A DNA stretch of 64,000 bases from Oceanococcus atlanticus (GCF_002088235.1 NZ_AQQV01000001.1:1426001-1490000), one strand, 5' to 3'. Positions 9,028 to 18,100 are shown, numbered from the stretch's first letter. Translations and numbers: made by a program. Notes: generated by a model not told the origin, from the letters alone.

Positions 9028-9864
9028 TCAGGCTTGCTCGCGCTGACGCCTTTCCTGTTCCAGGGTGTGCTGCAGATGCCCCAGCACGCTCTGCATCTGT
9101 TCCAGCTGGGTTTGCAGCTCGGCAATCTGTTGCTCGGCCGTGTCCGGCTCATCCTGCTCGGCAAAACGCGCCCGCACCTCATGGATACGCTGCATGGCAT
9201 CCACGATCACGGCGATGAACAGGTTCAGCACGGTGAAGCTTGAAACCAGAATGAACGGCACGAAAAAGGCCCAGGCCCAAGCGTGCACCTCGATCACCGG
9301 GCGGGCGATACCCATCGACCAGCTTTCCAGGGTCATCACCTGGAACAGGGTATAGAGCGAAGCACCCAGCGAGCCAAACCACTCCGGAAAAGTCTGCCCG
9401 AACAGACTGGTGGCGATGATCGCGAAGACGTAGAACACCAACACCAGCAGACCGAAGATGGACACAATCCCGGGCACCGCATGGAGCAGGGATTCGACGA
9501 TGTTGCGCAGGGTCGGCACCATGCGGACCAGACGCAGCAGACGCAACACGCGCAGCACCGAGAACGGCCCGGAGGACGGCACCAGAGCCACCGCGACCAC
9601 CAGGAAATCGAACACGTTCCAGGCATCGCGCCAGAAACCCCAGCCCCGCGCATACAGCTTGGCCGTGACTTCCAGGGTGAACACCGCAAGGATGAGCATG
9701 TCCAGGCCGTGCACCCACAGGCCCACGCGGCCCATGACCACAGTTGAGGTTTCCAGCCCCAGGGTCACGGCATTGATCAGAATAAGAACGACGATGGCCG
9801 CCTGAACGCGGCTATTGTCGAGGAAAGCGCGCAGGCGCTGGCGGGAGAACAGGGCGGCAGACAC
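9028..9864 (-). CDS. Bacterial voltage-gated sodium channel (NaChBac/NavAb family)
   Basis: 278-residue inner-membrane channel subunit that would assemble as a tetramer. Six transmembrane segments are visible: S1 (about 20-38), S2 (52-71), S3 (80-96), S4 (101-121), S5 (131-153) and S6 (197-223). S4 has the regularly spaced gating charges R105, R108, R111, R114 and R120. The pore carries TLESWSM (178-184), identical to the NavAb selectivity filter and diagnostic for sodium selectivity. The last 50 residues are Gln/Glu-rich with heptad character, fitting the C-terminal four-helix coiled coil of this family. It is convergent with the FabG4-type gene and lies downstream of ahpF with a hairpin between. 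The physiological role of such channels is poorly known outside alkaliphiles. Confidence 0.95.
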   Translation of the reverse strand: MSAALFSRQRLRAFLDNSRVQAAIVVLILINAVTLGLETSTVVMGRVGLWVHGLDMLILAVFTLEVTAKLYARGWGFWRDAWNVFDFLVVAVALVPSSGPFSVLRVLRLLRLVRMVPTLRNIVESLLHAVPGIVSIFGLLVLVFYVFAIIATSLFGQTFPEWFGSLGASLYTLFQVMTLESWSMGIARPVIEVHAWAWAFFVPFILVSSFTVLNLFIAVIVDAMQRIHEVRARFAEQDEPDTAEQQIAELQTQLEQMQSVLGHLQHTLEQERRQREQA

Positions 9865-9913
9865 GAAGCACCCACAGTGACGGGTCGAGAGGTGCAGATG
9901 GTAGGGGCTGCCC

Positions 9914-9945
9914 GAAACAATTCAAGCCCCGCGAGGGGGCTTGAA
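9914..9945 (-). terminator. Terminator hairpin after ahpF
   Basis: Perfect 10-bp stem TTCAAGCCCC (9921-9930) / GGGGCTTGAA (9936-9945). Read on the minus strand it is followed by TTGTTTC, a weak T-run. It probably ends the ahpF transcript and separates it from the channel gene. Confidence 0.6.
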
Positions 9946-9989
9946 CTGAGGCCTTGGGTTGAGGCTGTGGCGCCGTCCGGCGCCGGGGA

Positions 9990-11576
9990 TCAGGCTGCGG
10001 CGCGGGCCGCGTCCTGTTCGGGTACGCTGCTGCGTATCAGGTGATCGAAAGCGCTGAGCGAGGCCTTGGCGCCATCACCCATCGCAATCACGATCTGCTT
10101 GTATGGCACCGTGGTCACGTCGCCGGCCGCAAACACGCCGGGCAGTGAGGTCTGACCGCGCGCATCGACAACGATTTCGCCACGCTCGCTCAGCTCCAGG
10201 CTGCCCTTGAGCCATTCCGAGTTCGGCAGCAAGCCAATTTGTACGAAGATGCCGTCCAGGCTGACGTCGTGCGATTCGCCGCTGCTGCGGTCCTGGTAAC
10301 GCAGACCGGTCACCTTGCGCCCGTCGCCGAGCACTTCGGTGGTCAAGGCCGAAGTCAGGATGGTCACGTTGGGCAGGCTGCGCAGCTTGTTCTGCAACAC
10401 CGCATCGGCGCGCAGCTTGTCGTCGAATTCCAGCAAGGTCACGTGGCTTACGATGCCGGCCAGATCAATCGCCGCCTCAACACCCGAGTTACCACCGCCG
10501 ATCACGGCAACCGGCTTACCCTTGAACAAGGGCCCGTCGCAGTGCGGGCAGTAGGCCACGCCCTTGTTGCGGTACTCGTCTTCGCCCGGCACATTCATCT
10601 GGCGCCAGCGCGCACCGGTGGCGATGATCACACTGCGAGCTGACAGCTGCGCACCGCTGGCCAATTCCACCGTGTGCAGACCGGCCTCACCGGGAATCAG
10701 CTTGCTGGCTTGCTGCAACGGCATGATGTCGACATCGTAGTCACGGACATGCTGCTCCAGTTGGGCCACCAGCTTGGGCCCTTCGGTGTGCGGCACCGAA
10801 ATGAAGTTTTCGATACCCATGGTGTCCAGCACCTGACCGCCAAAGCGCTCTGCCGCTATACCAGTGCGAATGCCTTTGCGCGCGGCGTAGATCGAAGCCG
10901 CAGCACCAGCCGGGCCACCACCCACCACGAGCACGTCGAAGGGGTCCTTCCGATCGATCTTTTCGGCCTCACGAGCCGCAGCACCGCTGTCCAGCTTGGC
11001 CAGGAATTCATCCACGCCCATACGCCCGGATGCAAAAGCTTCACCGTTGAGGAACACGGCCGGCACCGACATGATTTCACGCCGCTCGACCTCATCCTGG
11101 AAAGCTGCGCCATCAATCGCGGTGTGACGGATGCGCGGATTGATCACCGCCATCAGGTTAAGGGCCTGAACCACGTCCGGGCAGTTCTGGCAGGACAGCG
11201 AGAAATAGGTTTCGAATTCGAAATCACCATCCAGCGCAGCGATCTGCTCGCGCTGCTCGTCGCTGACCTTGATCGGGTGGCCGCCCACTTGCAGCAAGGC
11301 CAGCACCAGCGAGGTGAATTCATGGCCCAGCGGGATACCGGCAAAACGCAGGTGGATGTCCTGGTCCGGCGTGGTCAATGCAAACGAGGGCGCACGCAGG
11401 CTGCTGTCCTGGGCTTCTTCTACGTCGATCTTCGGCGAAAGCGCGTCGATCTGACGGAGAAGCTGCATCATTTCGGTGGATTTCTCACCACCATCCGTGT
11501 TGGCAAGAATGTGCACCGGGCGCGTCAGCTTTTGCAGATAGGCTTGCAGCTGGGTTTCGAGGTTTTTGTCCAACAC
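9990..11576 (-). CDS. ahpF: Alkyl hydroperoxide reductase subunit F
   Basis: 528-residue FAD- and NADH-dependent disulfide reductase that recycles the peroxidase AhpC. The N-terminal tandem thioredoxin-like domain (1 to about 200) holds the redox pair in CQNCPDVV. The C-terminal thioredoxin-reductase-like part has the FAD motif [20 protein letters not shown], the redox pair in CPHCDGP and the NADH motif [17 protein letters not shown]. Length agrees with E. coli AhpF (521). It lies downstream of ahpC on the same strand, but a strong terminator stands between them, so ahpF expression is probably set lower than ahpC by partial read-through or a separate start. Confidence 0.97.
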   Translation of the reverse strand: MLDKNLETQLQAYLQKLTRPVHILANTDGGEKSTEMMQLLRQIDALSPKIDVEEAQDSSLRAPSFALTTPDQDIHLRFAGIPLGHEFTSLVLALLQVGGHPIKVSDEQREQIAALDGDFEFETYFSLSCQNCPDVVQALNLMAVINPRIRHTAIDGAAFQDEVERREIMSVPAVFLNGEAFASGRMGVDEFLAKLDSGAAAREAEKIDRKDPFDVLVVGGGPAGAAASIYAARKGIRTGIAAERFGGQVLDTMGIENFISVPHTEGPKLVAQLEQHVRDYDVDIMPLQQASKLIPGEAGLHTVELASGAQLSARSVIIATGARWRQMNVPGEDEYRNKGVAYCPHCDGPLFKGKPVAVIGGGNSGVEAAIDLAGIVSHVTLLEFDDKLRADAVLQNKLRSLPNVTILTSALTTEVLGDGRKVTGLRYQDRSSGESHDVSLDGIFVQIGLLPNSEWLKGSLELSERGEIVVDARGQTSLPGVFAAGDVTTVPYKQIVIAMGDGAKASLSAFDHLIRSSVPEQDAARAAA

Positions 11577-11591
11577 GGGCTTGCTCCATTC

Positions 11592-11622
11592 AAAAAAAAG
11601 CCGGGGCCGGTTCGGCCCCGGC
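11592..11622 (-). terminator. Intrinsic terminator between ahpC and ahpF
   Basis: On the minus strand a 9-bp GC stem (plus-strand arms GCCGGGGCC 11600-11608 and GGCCCCGGC 11614-11622) is followed by eight T (plus-strand A-run 11592-11599). It should end most ahpC transcripts and limit ahpF expression. Confidence 0.85.
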
Positions 11623-11674
11623 GGGGGTTGCCGCCGTATGCAGGGGGGAGATGTTCGGCGGCTGCGGGGTCTCG

Positions 11675-12238
11675 TTAAATTTTGCCGACGAGATCCAGCG
11701 ACGGGGTCAGGGTTTCAGCACCCTCTTTCCACTTGGCCGGGCACACTTCGCCCGGATGCTCGGCAACGTACTTGGCGGCTTTGACCTTGCGCAGCAGCTC
11801 GGTGGCGTCGCGGCCGATGCCGTTGTCGTGGATTTCGCACAGCTTGATCTGGCCTTCCGGATTGATCACGAAGGTGCCACGCAGGGCGATGCCTTCTTCT
11901 TCGATCAGCACGTCAAAGTTGCGCGCCAGGGTTGCGGTGGGATCGCCAACCAGCGGGTAGTTCACTTTGCCGATCGCATCGGAGGTGTCATGCCAAGCCT
12001 TGTGAGCGAAATGGGTGTCGGTGGACACACCATAGATTTCAACGCCCAGTGCCTTGAAGGCTTCGTAGTTGTCAGCCAGATCTTCCAGTTCGGTCGGGCA
12101 GACAAAGGTGAAGTCAGCCGGGTAGAACACCACCACGGACCACTGGCCACGCAGGGTCTGATCGGTGACTTCCACGAAATCACCGTTCTGGAAGGCGGTG
12201 GCTTTGAACGGCTTGACTTCGGTATTGATGAGGGACAT
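11675..12238 (-). CDS. ahpC: Alkyl hydroperoxide reductase subunit C (peroxiredoxin)
   Basis: 187-residue typical 2-Cys peroxiredoxin that reduces hydrogen peroxide and organic hydroperoxides and is recycled by AhpF. The start at ATG 12238 is set by the family N-terminus [16 protein letters not shown] and by AAAGGAGC just upstream; the open frame extends 20 codons further but has no similarity there. The peroxidatic cysteine is Cys47 in FTFVCPTE and the resolving cysteine lies in GEVCPAKW near the C-terminus. Length is identical to E. coli AhpC. A sigma-70-type promoter lies upstream. An AT-rich stretch beyond it could hold a regulator such as OxyR, but no clean site is visible. Confidence 0.97.
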   Translation of the reverse strand: MSLINTEVKPFKATAFQNGDFVEVTDQTLRGQWSVVVFYPADFTFVCPTELEDLADNYEAFKALGVEIYGVSTDTHFAHKAWHDTSDAIGKVNYPLVGDPTATLARNFDVLIEEEGIALRGTFVINPEGQIKLCEIHDNGIGRDATELLRKVKAAKYVAEHPGEVCPAKWKEGAETLTPSLDLVGKI

Positions 12239-12280
12239 CGAAATGCTCCTTTGATTAGCGAAATTTAATGAACGAGAAAC

Positions 12281-12309
12281 AGTATACGAACCCACCATGC
12301 ATAGGTGAA
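12281..12309 (-). promoter_or_regulatory. Candidate ahpC promoter
   Basis: On the minus strand TTCACC (-35; 12304-12309) and TATACT (-10; 12281-12286) are separated by 17 bases, about 40 bases before the ahpC start. The A/T-rich segment 12310-12350 and the ATAG-N6-CTAT palindrome at 12365-12378 lie upstream where an activator would bind. The spacing does not match the OxyR consensus. Confidence 0.45.
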
Positions 12310-12484
12310 ATTTTATTTTTTTAATGTTTGATTAGTTTTAAGTAATCGTGCGGCGGGAACGTTTATAGCATGCACTATCCCGGGCGGATGTACCTTCTAT
12401 ACCGCCCGGCACGCCGCGACGATAGGACCGCTGTGAGTGAGATTGGTTGCCCTGTTGGGGCGCCAGGCACGCGTGCCGTAGCGA

Positions 12485-12985
12485 CTACAAGGGCTGCGGC
12501 AAGGCCGAGTAGGGCTGGTACAACGGATGAACCGGCTCACCGACCTGGGACAGCTTGAAGGCATGCAACTCCACGCCCGCCGACTTGAGCATCGCCAGCA
12601 CATGCCCGCCACGCCCGCCGAGACGACCGTGGTTGCCCCAGGCCGCCACCGCCAGATCTGCTTCGCGAGCCGCCTCGAGTATGGCGGCATCGTTATCTTC
12701 GCCGACCGGGTCATCACACAGATAAAGCCCCTGCGGATCGGTGCTGCGCAAGGCAAAGATATTGACCACATCGAGGCGGTCGTAGCCCCACATGCGCGCC
12801 CGCCGACAGCAGCGCTCCACCGTGGGGTCGTTCTTGAACTCATCGGCGGTCGACGGGTTGAGCATGATCATGCACAGACGACGCTGCGGTTCGCCCTCAC
12901 CCCAGATGCGCCAGAGCCGGTAACGATAAGCGCCACAAGGGGAAAAACGCGCCTCGCTGTGGCGCCAGGGTTGCAGTGATGACAT
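12485..12985 (-). CDS. DUF1643 domain protein
   Basis: 166-residue cytoplasmic protein of the DUF1643 family, function unknown. The start is placed at ATG 12985 (MSSLQPWRHSEARFSPCGAY); an upstream in-frame extension has no family similarity. The characteristic core is MIMLNPSTADEFKNDPTVER followed by RCCRRARMWGYDRLDVVNIF and ALRSTDP. Further conserved-looking blocks are AWGNHGRLGGRGG and the C-terminal PVHPLYQPYSALPQPL. The LNPSTAD and GNHG blocks suggest a ligand- or nucleotide-binding site, but that is speculation. It stands alone, divergent from the ACBP gene. Confidence 0.8.
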   Translation of the reverse strand: MSSLQPWRHSEARFSPCGAYRYRLWRIWGEGEPQRRLCMIMLNPSTADEFKNDPTVERCCRRARMWGYDRLDVVNIFALRSTDPQGLYLCDDPVGEDNDAAILEAAREADLAVAAWGNHGRLGGRGGHVLAMLKSAGVELHAFKLSQVGEPVHPLYQPYSALPQPL

Positions 12986-13098
12986 GGTCAGGCTGAGATC
13001 AATCCGCTGCACAGTGTAACGCCGCGCCCGGCAGATGACCGCTCCGGGCGGCGCTGGTATTCTGCCGGGCACACTGACGTTGACTTACGGGAGACACA

Positions 13099-13377
13099 AT
13101 GTCCGATCTTAAAGCCGAATTCGAGGCCGCAGTGGCCAAGGTTCAGTCCGCACCGGCGGATGGTCCGTTCAAACCGTCCAATGACATGAAGCTCAAGATG
13201 TACGGGCTCTACAACCAGGCCACCAAGGGCGATGTCAGCGGCAAGCGCCCCGGCATGCTGGACATGGTCGGCCGCATGAAATACGACGCCTGGGCCAAGC
13301 TCAAGGGCACCAGCCAGGATGACGCCATGCAGCAGTACGTGAACGAAATCCAGGCCGTCGCTTCACAGTTCGAATGA
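13099..13377 (+). CDS. Acyl-CoA-binding protein (ACBP)
   Basis: 92-residue four-helix protein that binds long-chain acyl-CoA in the cytosol. It matches the eukaryotic ACBP signature closely: KPSNDMKLKMYGLYNQATKG, then DVSGKRPGMLDMVGRMKYDA and WAKLKGTSQDDAMQQYV. The Tyr and Lys residues that contact the CoA phosphate in characterised ACBPs (YGLYNQATKGD, KYDAWAKLKG) are present. ACBP is universal in eukaryotes but patchy in bacteria. The gene follows a good ribosome-binding site (GGGAGA) and overlaps the next hydrolase by ATGA, so the two products are probably made together; the hydrolase might act on an acyl-CoA or lipid ester. No thioester pathway enzyme is directly adjacent. Confidence 0.95.
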   Translation: MSDLKAEFEAAVAKVQSAPADGPFKPSNDMKLKMYGLYNQATKGDVSGKRPGMLDMVGRMKYDAWAKLKGTSQDDAMQQYVNEIQAVASQFE

Positions 13378-14249
13378 GCCGGGTCCTGCCGTTTCCCCAG
13401 CGTATCCGCGTCGCCAATGACGCAGATGTGCGTTATTGCGATTACGAGGGGTACCGGCTGGCCTATGAGGAATACGGCGCACCGGCGGCCCCGCCGGTGT
13501 TCCTGATCCACGGCATTCTGCTTGACTCGGCCTGCAACCGCGACCTGGCCCTGACCCTGGCCAAACGCGGCTACCGCGTGATCCTGCTGGATCTGCTGGG
13601 TCACGGGCGCAGCGACAAGCCCGGCCACGCCAAGGAGCTGCGGGTCGATTTCTTCGCCGAGCAACTGCGCACGCTGATGGATCACTTGGGCGTGGACAAA
13701 GCCATCATCGGCGGAGTTTCGCTGGGCGCCATCACCAGCCTGACCTTTGCCACGCAGTATCCGCAGCGGGTCAAAGCGCTGTTCCTGGAAATGCCGGTGA
13801 TGGAACGCGCCACCCCTGCAGCGGCCTTGATGCTGGTGCCGGTGCTGGCCATGGTGCGTTACGCCGCGCCGATACCGCGCCTGCTGGCCCGAGGCGTGCG
13901 CCAGCTGCCCCGGCCACGCAGCAATCTGGTGCAGATTCTTTACAACGGCCTGGCCCAGGAACCCGAAGACATCGCCAGCATCATCCACGGCGTGCTGGTC
14001 GGACCGGTGGTGCCGCCACGAAGGGAACGTCGCAAACTCGACATGCCGGCCATGATCATCGCCCATGGCGGCGACTGGCTGCACAACATCGAAGATGCGC
14101 AGGTGCTGCAGCATGAACTGCCCAACGCGCAGTTGCACATTGCTCGCTCGGTGCTAGAACTGCGCATGAAGCCGCAACGCCTGATGCCCAAGATTCTGGC
14201 CTTTTTCGAGCAGGCCGAGCCGCCCGCCGCGGCCGAACGGGGCGTCTAG
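13374..14249 (+). CDS. Alpha/beta hydrolase-fold protein
   Basis: 291-residue alpha/beta hydrolase of unknown substrate. The oxyanion block VFLIHGILLD (about residues 42-51), LLGHGRSDKPG and the nucleophile elbow GGVSLGAITS (about 114-123) are clear. A candidate acid lies in IIAHGGDWLHNIED. The catalytic histidine, expected after LPNAQLHIARS as a GH-type motif, is not apparent: the aligned segment reads SVLELRMKP. The protein may use the nearby LHI histidine, or be a non-catalytic or altered member. It is co-translated with ACBP (ATGA overlap). Its stop codon shares CTAG with the stop of the convergent sbcB gene. Confidence 0.8.
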   Translation: MSRVLPFPQRIRVANDADVRYCDYEGYRLAYEEYGAPAAPPVFLIHGILLDSACNRDLALTLAKRGYRVILLDLLGHGRSDKPGHAKELRVDFFAEQLRTLMDHLGVDKAIIGGVSLGAITSLTFATQYPQRVKALFLEMPVMERATPAAALMLVPVLAMVRYAAPIPRLLARGVRQLPRPRSNLVQILYNGLAQEPEDIASIIHGVLVGPVVPPRRERRKLDMPAMIIAHGGDWLHNIEDAQVLQHELPNAQLHIARSVLELRMKPQRLMPKILAFFEQAEPPAAAERGV

Positions 14250-15673
14250 AGCGCCTCCTGAACCTGCCGCCCCCAGGCGCGCAGGGCTTCGATGATGGGT
14301 TGTTGTTCCGGACTCACCGGCATCTGCTCAAGCAAGTTGGTGTAGCTGTTCAGATCGAGGCCACCATCCGCGGCAAATTCCAGCCGACGGCTGAGAAAAC
14401 GCGCCCACTCGTCACGCTCGGCCTCGTTCAGCGAATCCGGATAGTGACGCGCCCGGTAGCGGAACAGCAACTCATGCAGGCGACGGTCTTCGAACGGCAG
14501 GTCCAGGCCGAAGAAACCCTCTGCCGGGGTGTTCAGAACTTGTTCACACAGGCGCCGGTCTGCACTGCTGACAAAACCGCCGTACAGGTTCTGCTCCGGA
14601 TCGCTGAGCGCATCGAATTCGTTGTCGGCAAACACCTCGGCCAGCACCGGGGCCAGTTCGGGCAGTCGTTGATTCAACAACTTCCAGTGCTGACGGCACT
14701 GCTCCAGGTCCAGACTCAAACGCTCCGCCTGAGCCTCGCTCAGGGTTTTGACCGGCGCCAGCACCGGGCAGCGGTTCACATGCACGGCCTTGATCGCGGC
14801 CCGTTCCACATCGTCCGGCAGATCCGCACGGGGCGTGAAGATGCGCTCGGCCAGATCCTGGGCCGAAAGCTCCAGCCAGGATGACGGATCGGCACGCAGA
14901 TCACACACCAGCACCGCGTTCTTGTTACGCGGATGGGCAATCAGCGGCATGACCAGCGACAGGCACCCCAACTCGGCCGGAAAACGCGAAGACACATGCA
15001 CCACCGGCTCATGCGTGTTCAGATTAAGCATCGCTCGCGCACTGTTTTTGTCGCGGTTTTCGACCACGAAATCGTACAGGCGCGGCTGTTTGTCGCGGAT
15101 CAGGCGAGCCAGGGCAATGGTGGCATGTACATCGGACAGGGCATCGTGCGCCCGTGCCTGCTCCAGATTGTTGGCCGCAGCCAGATCTTCCAGACGGAAG
15201 CTGGGTGCCCCGTCCGGGCGCCGCGGCCACTCAATGCCCTGCGGTCGCAAGGCGTAAGTCAGCCGCACCATGTCGATGATGTCCCAGCGCGAACAGCCGT
15301 TCTGCCACTCGCGGGCATAGGGATCGTGAAAATTGCGCCAGGCGGTATGCCGGGTCAGCTCGTCATCAAAGCGCAGGCTGTTGTAGCCGACCCCGCAGGT
15401 GCCGGGGCGACCCAGTTGCTCCAGCACTCGACGAATGAACTCCGGCTCCGGGCAACCGCGTGCCTGGGCTTCCTGCGGGGTGATCCCGGTGATCAGGCAG
15501 GCTTGCGGATGCGGAAGGCAGTCCAGCGTTGGCTGACAGTACTCCATAACCTCCTGTTCGACGACGTTCAAATCAAAATCGGTGCGAACTCCTGCAAATT
15601 GGCAGGGCCGGTCAAAGCGGGGATCAGCCCCGAAGGTTTCGTAGTCGTGCCAGAAATAGGTTGCGGCGGTCAT
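14246..15673 (-). CDS. sbcB: Exonuclease I (3'-5' single-strand DNA exonuclease)
   Basis: 475-residue DnaQ-superfamily exonuclease that degrades single-stranded DNA 3' to 5' in recombination and mismatch repair. Motif I is FWHDYETFGADPRFDRPCQF at the N-terminus, giving the Asp-x-Glu metal ligands. YNSLRFDDELTRH and the later block ARAHDALSDVHATIALARLI supply the other acidic residues of the DEDDh type, and the C-terminal helical part matches E. coli ExoI (475 residues). The gene is convergent with the hydrolase, stops overlapping in CTAG, and divergent from the polyphosphate enzyme. Confidence 0.96.
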   Translation of the reverse strand: MTAATYFWHDYETFGADPRFDRPCQFAGVRTDFDLNVVEQEVMEYCQPTLDCLPHPQACLITGITPQEAQARGCPEPEFIRRVLEQLGRPGTCGVGYNSLRFDDELTRHTAWRNFHDPYAREWQNGCSRWDIIDMVRLTYALRPQGIEWPRRPDGAPSFRLEDLAAANNLEQARAHDALSDVHATIALARLIRDKQPRLYDFVVENRDKNSARAMLNLNTHEPVVHVSSRFPAELGCLSLVMPLIAHPRNKNAVLVCDLRADPSSWLELSAQDLAERIFTPRADLPDDVERAAIKAVHVNRCPVLAPVKTLSEAQAERLSLDLEQCRQHWKLLNQRLPELAPVLAEVFADNEFDALSDPEQNLYGGFVSSADRRLCEQVLNTPAEGFFGLDLPFEDRRLHELLFRYRARHYPDSLNEAERDEWARFLSRRLEFAADGGLDLNSYTNLLEQMPVSPEQQPIIEALRAWGRQVQEAL

Positions 15674-15725
15674 CGGTCGGCATCAGCAAATCCAGCGCTC
15701 AGCTTACACGCTGGCCTGCTATGGT

Positions 15726-17210
15726 TTGGTGGTGAGCGATCAGACCACAGCCCTGAGCATTCCACCTGCGCCACGCGCCAAACTCGGCAAAGCCGAATAC
15801 AAGCAGCGGGTTGCAGCGGTACGCGCCACCTTGCTGCGTCTGCAGTTCCAGCTGCGCGATGCCGACTTTCCGGTCCTGCTGGTGTTCGGCGGGGTCGACG
15901 GCGGGGGCAAGCACGAGACCATCAATCTGCTCAACGAGTGGCTGGATCCGCGCTACCTCAAAACCATGGCCTACACCGCACCCAGTGCGGAGGAGCAGCA
16001 GCGCCCACGCCTGTGGCGCTACTGGCGCGATCTGCCAGTGCGCGGCCGAATCGGGCTGGTGCTGTCCGGCTGGTATACCCAACCGCTGCTCGATTTCGTT
16101 CACCACCGCAGTGATGCACAGCGCTTCAAGCAGCAGCTGGAACAGGTTCAACAGTTCGAGAAAACACTGGCCGACGACGGCACGCTTATCCTGAAATTCT
16201 GGATGCACCTGTCCGCCGAGCAGCAGCAACGGCGCCTGCACAAGCTGGCCGAAAACCCACTGACGATCTGGCAGATCAAACCCCAGGATTGGAAACATCT
16301 GCATCTGTATCAACGCTTTATCGAAGCTTCGCGGAGCCTGCTCCAAGCCACCCACGGTGCCCACGCCCCGTGGCAGGTGATTGACGGCAGCCAGGCTCGC
16401 GAGCGTCACCTTGAGGTCGCTGAATGCCTGGCCCAGCACCTGCAGCAGGCCCTTGAGCAGCAGCGTCCCGCGCCACAGCGGCGGCGTTTTCGGCCGACCA
16501 GCAAACGCCAGCTCAGCCACACAGACCTGAACTCATCTCTGGGCAAGGCCGAGTATCTGGAACGTCTCAAAAAGGCCCAAAGTCAGCTGCTGCGCCTGCA
16601 ACAGCTGGCCCTGCACACCCAGCAGTCCACAATCATTGTGTTTGAAGGCTGGGATGCAGCAGGCAAGGGCGGCGCCATACGCCGTCTGGTGCGACCACTG
16701 GATGCCCGCCAATACAAGCTGATTCCGGTCGCCGCGCCCAATGATGAGGAGCGGGCCCGGCATTATCTGTGGCGGTTCTGGCAACACCTGCCGCGTGCCG
16801 GCCATCTGTGCGTTTTCGATCGCAGCTGGTACGGCCGGGTTCTGGTGGAGCGGGTCGAAGGCTTTGCCGCAACGCAGGAGTGGCAGCGTGCCTACCAGGA
16901 AATCCAGCACTTTGAGCACGCGTTGGTCGAGTCCGGCGTGCGCCTGATCAAGTTCTGGCTGCACATCAGCGACGAGGAGCAGCTGGCCCGCTTCAAGGCC
17001 CGCCAGGCCGACCCACTAAAAAGCTGGAAACTCACCGACGAAGACTGGCGCAACCGCGAACAGCGCGCCGCTTACAGCCAGGCGGTGGAGGACATGCTGG
17101 CGCGCACCAGCAGCGCCCAGGCTCCGTGGGTGGTGGTCGCCGCGAACGACAAGCGGCACGCCCGGGTCCAGGTGATCGAAAGCGTATGTCGGCACATGCT
17201 GCGTTACTGA
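15726..17210 (+). CDS. pap: Polyphosphate:AMP phosphotransferase (double PPK2 domain)
   Basis: 494-residue class II PPK2 enzyme, which phosphorylates AMP to ADP with polyphosphate. Two PPK2 domains lie in tandem: an N-terminal one with a divergent Walker A (VFGGVDGGGKHETINLLNE, Lys62) and a C-terminal one with the canonical IIVFEGWDAAGKGGAIRRLV and the lid/Walker B block CVFDRSWYGRVLVERVEGFA. In characterised Pap proteins the C-terminal domain is catalytic. The start is uncertain: TTG 15726 and GTG 15729 or 15732 are all in frame and none has a clear ribosome-binding site. It is divergent from sbcB, with a gap of about 50 bases that must hold both promoters. Confidence 0.95.
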   Translation: MVVSDQTTALSIPPAPRAKLGKAEYKQRVAAVRATLLRLQFQLRDADFPVLLVFGGVDGGGKHETINLLNEWLDPRYLKTMAYTAPSAEEQQRPRLWRYWRDLPVRGRIGLVLSGWYTQPLLDFVHHRSDAQRFKQQLEQVQQFEKTLADDGTLILKFWMHLSAEQQQRRLHKLAENPLTIWQIKPQDWKHLHLYQRFIEASRSLLQATHGAHAPWQVIDGSQARERHLEVAECLAQHLQQALEQQRPAPQRRRFRPTSKRQLSHTDLNSSLGKAEYLERLKKAQSQLLRLQQLALHTQQSTIIVFEGWDAAGKGGAIRRLVRPLDARQYKLIPVAAPNDEERARHYLWRFWQHLPRAGHLCVFDRSWYGRVLVERVEGFAATQEWQRAYQEIQHFEHALVESGVRLIKFWLHISDEEQLARFKARQADPLKSWKLTDEDWRNREQRAAYSQAVEDMLARTSSAQAPWVVVAANDKRHARVQVIESVCRHMLRY

Positions 17211-17237
17211 CACCCACGCCCAAGGTAAGATGCGCCC

Positions 17238-17897
17238 ATGCACTATCAATTGCGCAATGCCGACGGCAGCCATTCGATCTGGACCCCGGGAAAAATCGTC
17301 TGCGTGGCGAAGAACTACGCTGATCATGCCGCTGAAATGGCGTCAAGCGTGCCCTCGCAACCAACCTTTTTCATCAAGCCGAACACCGCGCTGTGTGATT
17401 TCGCTGGCCCACTGGTGTTCCCCACCGATCGCGGCGCGGTGCATCATGAAATTGAGCTCGGTCTGGTCATCGGACAACGACTGAGCCGCGCCGACCGCAT
17501 ACCGGACAACGCCGTTGCCGCGTATGTACTGGCCATTGACCTGACCCTGCGCGAGCTGCAAACCACGCTGCGCAATCAGGGTTACCCGTGGGATGCGAGC
17601 AAGGGCTTTGCCAATGCCTGCCCGATCACGCCCCTGCTGGCCGAGGGTGTGATCAGCGACCCGCAAGCCGCCGACATCGGCTTCAAGGTGAACGGCGAAG
17701 CACGTCAGGCCGGCAACACACGCGACATGGTCTACCCCATCTCCCGGCTGCTGGCGGATGCGGCATCGATATTTGTGCTGGAACCCGGCGACATTCTGCT
17801 CACCGGCACACCGGTTGGCGTCGGCCCCTTGTGTGCCGGCGACCATTACGAAGCCTGGATCAACTCTCAGAGCTTTCGCGGGGAGGTCGCCACATGA
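17238..17897 (+). CDS. Fumarylacetoacetate hydrolase-family protein
   Basis: 219-residue FAH-fold enzyme of the YcgM/FAHD1 type; relatives act as acylpyruvate hydrolases or oxaloacetate decarboxylases. The metal-binding Glu-x-Glu lies in AVHHEIELGLVIG, preceded by the substrate loop FFIKPNTALCDFAGPLVFPT. The C-terminal ILLTGTPVGVGPLCAGD motif is typical. It is the first of four genes joined by ATGA overlaps, ending in pyruvate kinase, so removal of oxaloacetate or acylpyruvate near the pyruvate node is a plausible role; this is inference. Confidence 0.9.
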   Translation: MHYQLRNADGSHSIWTPGKIVCVAKNYADHAAEMASSVPSQPTFFIKPNTALCDFAGPLVFPTDRGAVHHEIELGLVIGQRLSRADRIPDNAVAAYVLAIDLTLRELQTTLRNQGYPWDASKGFANACPITPLLAEGVISDPQAADIGFKVNGEARQAGNTRDMVYPISRLLADAASIFVLEPGDILLTGTPVGVGPLCAGDHYEAWINSQSFRGEVAT

Positions 17898-18100
17898 CAT
17901 CACGGGAATGTCACGGCCGCGTGCTCGAATACGACGCACAGCGCGGTTACGGGCGCATACAGGACGATCACGGTGTGACGTATTTCGTGCACTATCGCGA
18001 CATAATCGAGGATGATGCGGTGAAAATTGGCGAGGATGTCTGTTTCGAAGCGACCCTGCACCGCAAGGGCAACATCGCCCGCCAGGTCCGCCGCCGATGA
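17894..18100 (+). CDS. Divergent cold-shock-domain protein
   Basis: 68-residue predicted OB-fold protein. The start ATG overlaps the previous stop (ATGA 17894-17897). The sequence shows GRVLEYDAQRGYGRIQDD, in which RGYGRI stands for the cold-shock RNP1 KGFGFI, and GVTYFVHYRDI, matching RNP2 VFVHFSAI. The C-terminus DVCFEATLHRKGNIARQVRR has the final beta-strand pattern (VxFxxxxxxxGxxAxxV). RNA or single-stranded DNA binding is likely. The Phe-to-Arg change in RNP1 removes one aromatic stacking residue, so affinity or specificity may differ from CspA. Being locked between an FAH-family gene and moaB by overlaps is unusual for this family. Confidence 0.75.
   Translation: MTSRECHGRVLEYDAQRGYGRIQDDHGVTYFVHYRDIIEDDAVKIGEDVCFEATLHRKGNIARQVRRR

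Noticed and set aside
12301-12378. OxyR binding site upstream of ahpC
   Set aside because: ATAG and CTAT elements are present but the N7 spacing of four half-sites is not met; kept only as a remark at the promoter.
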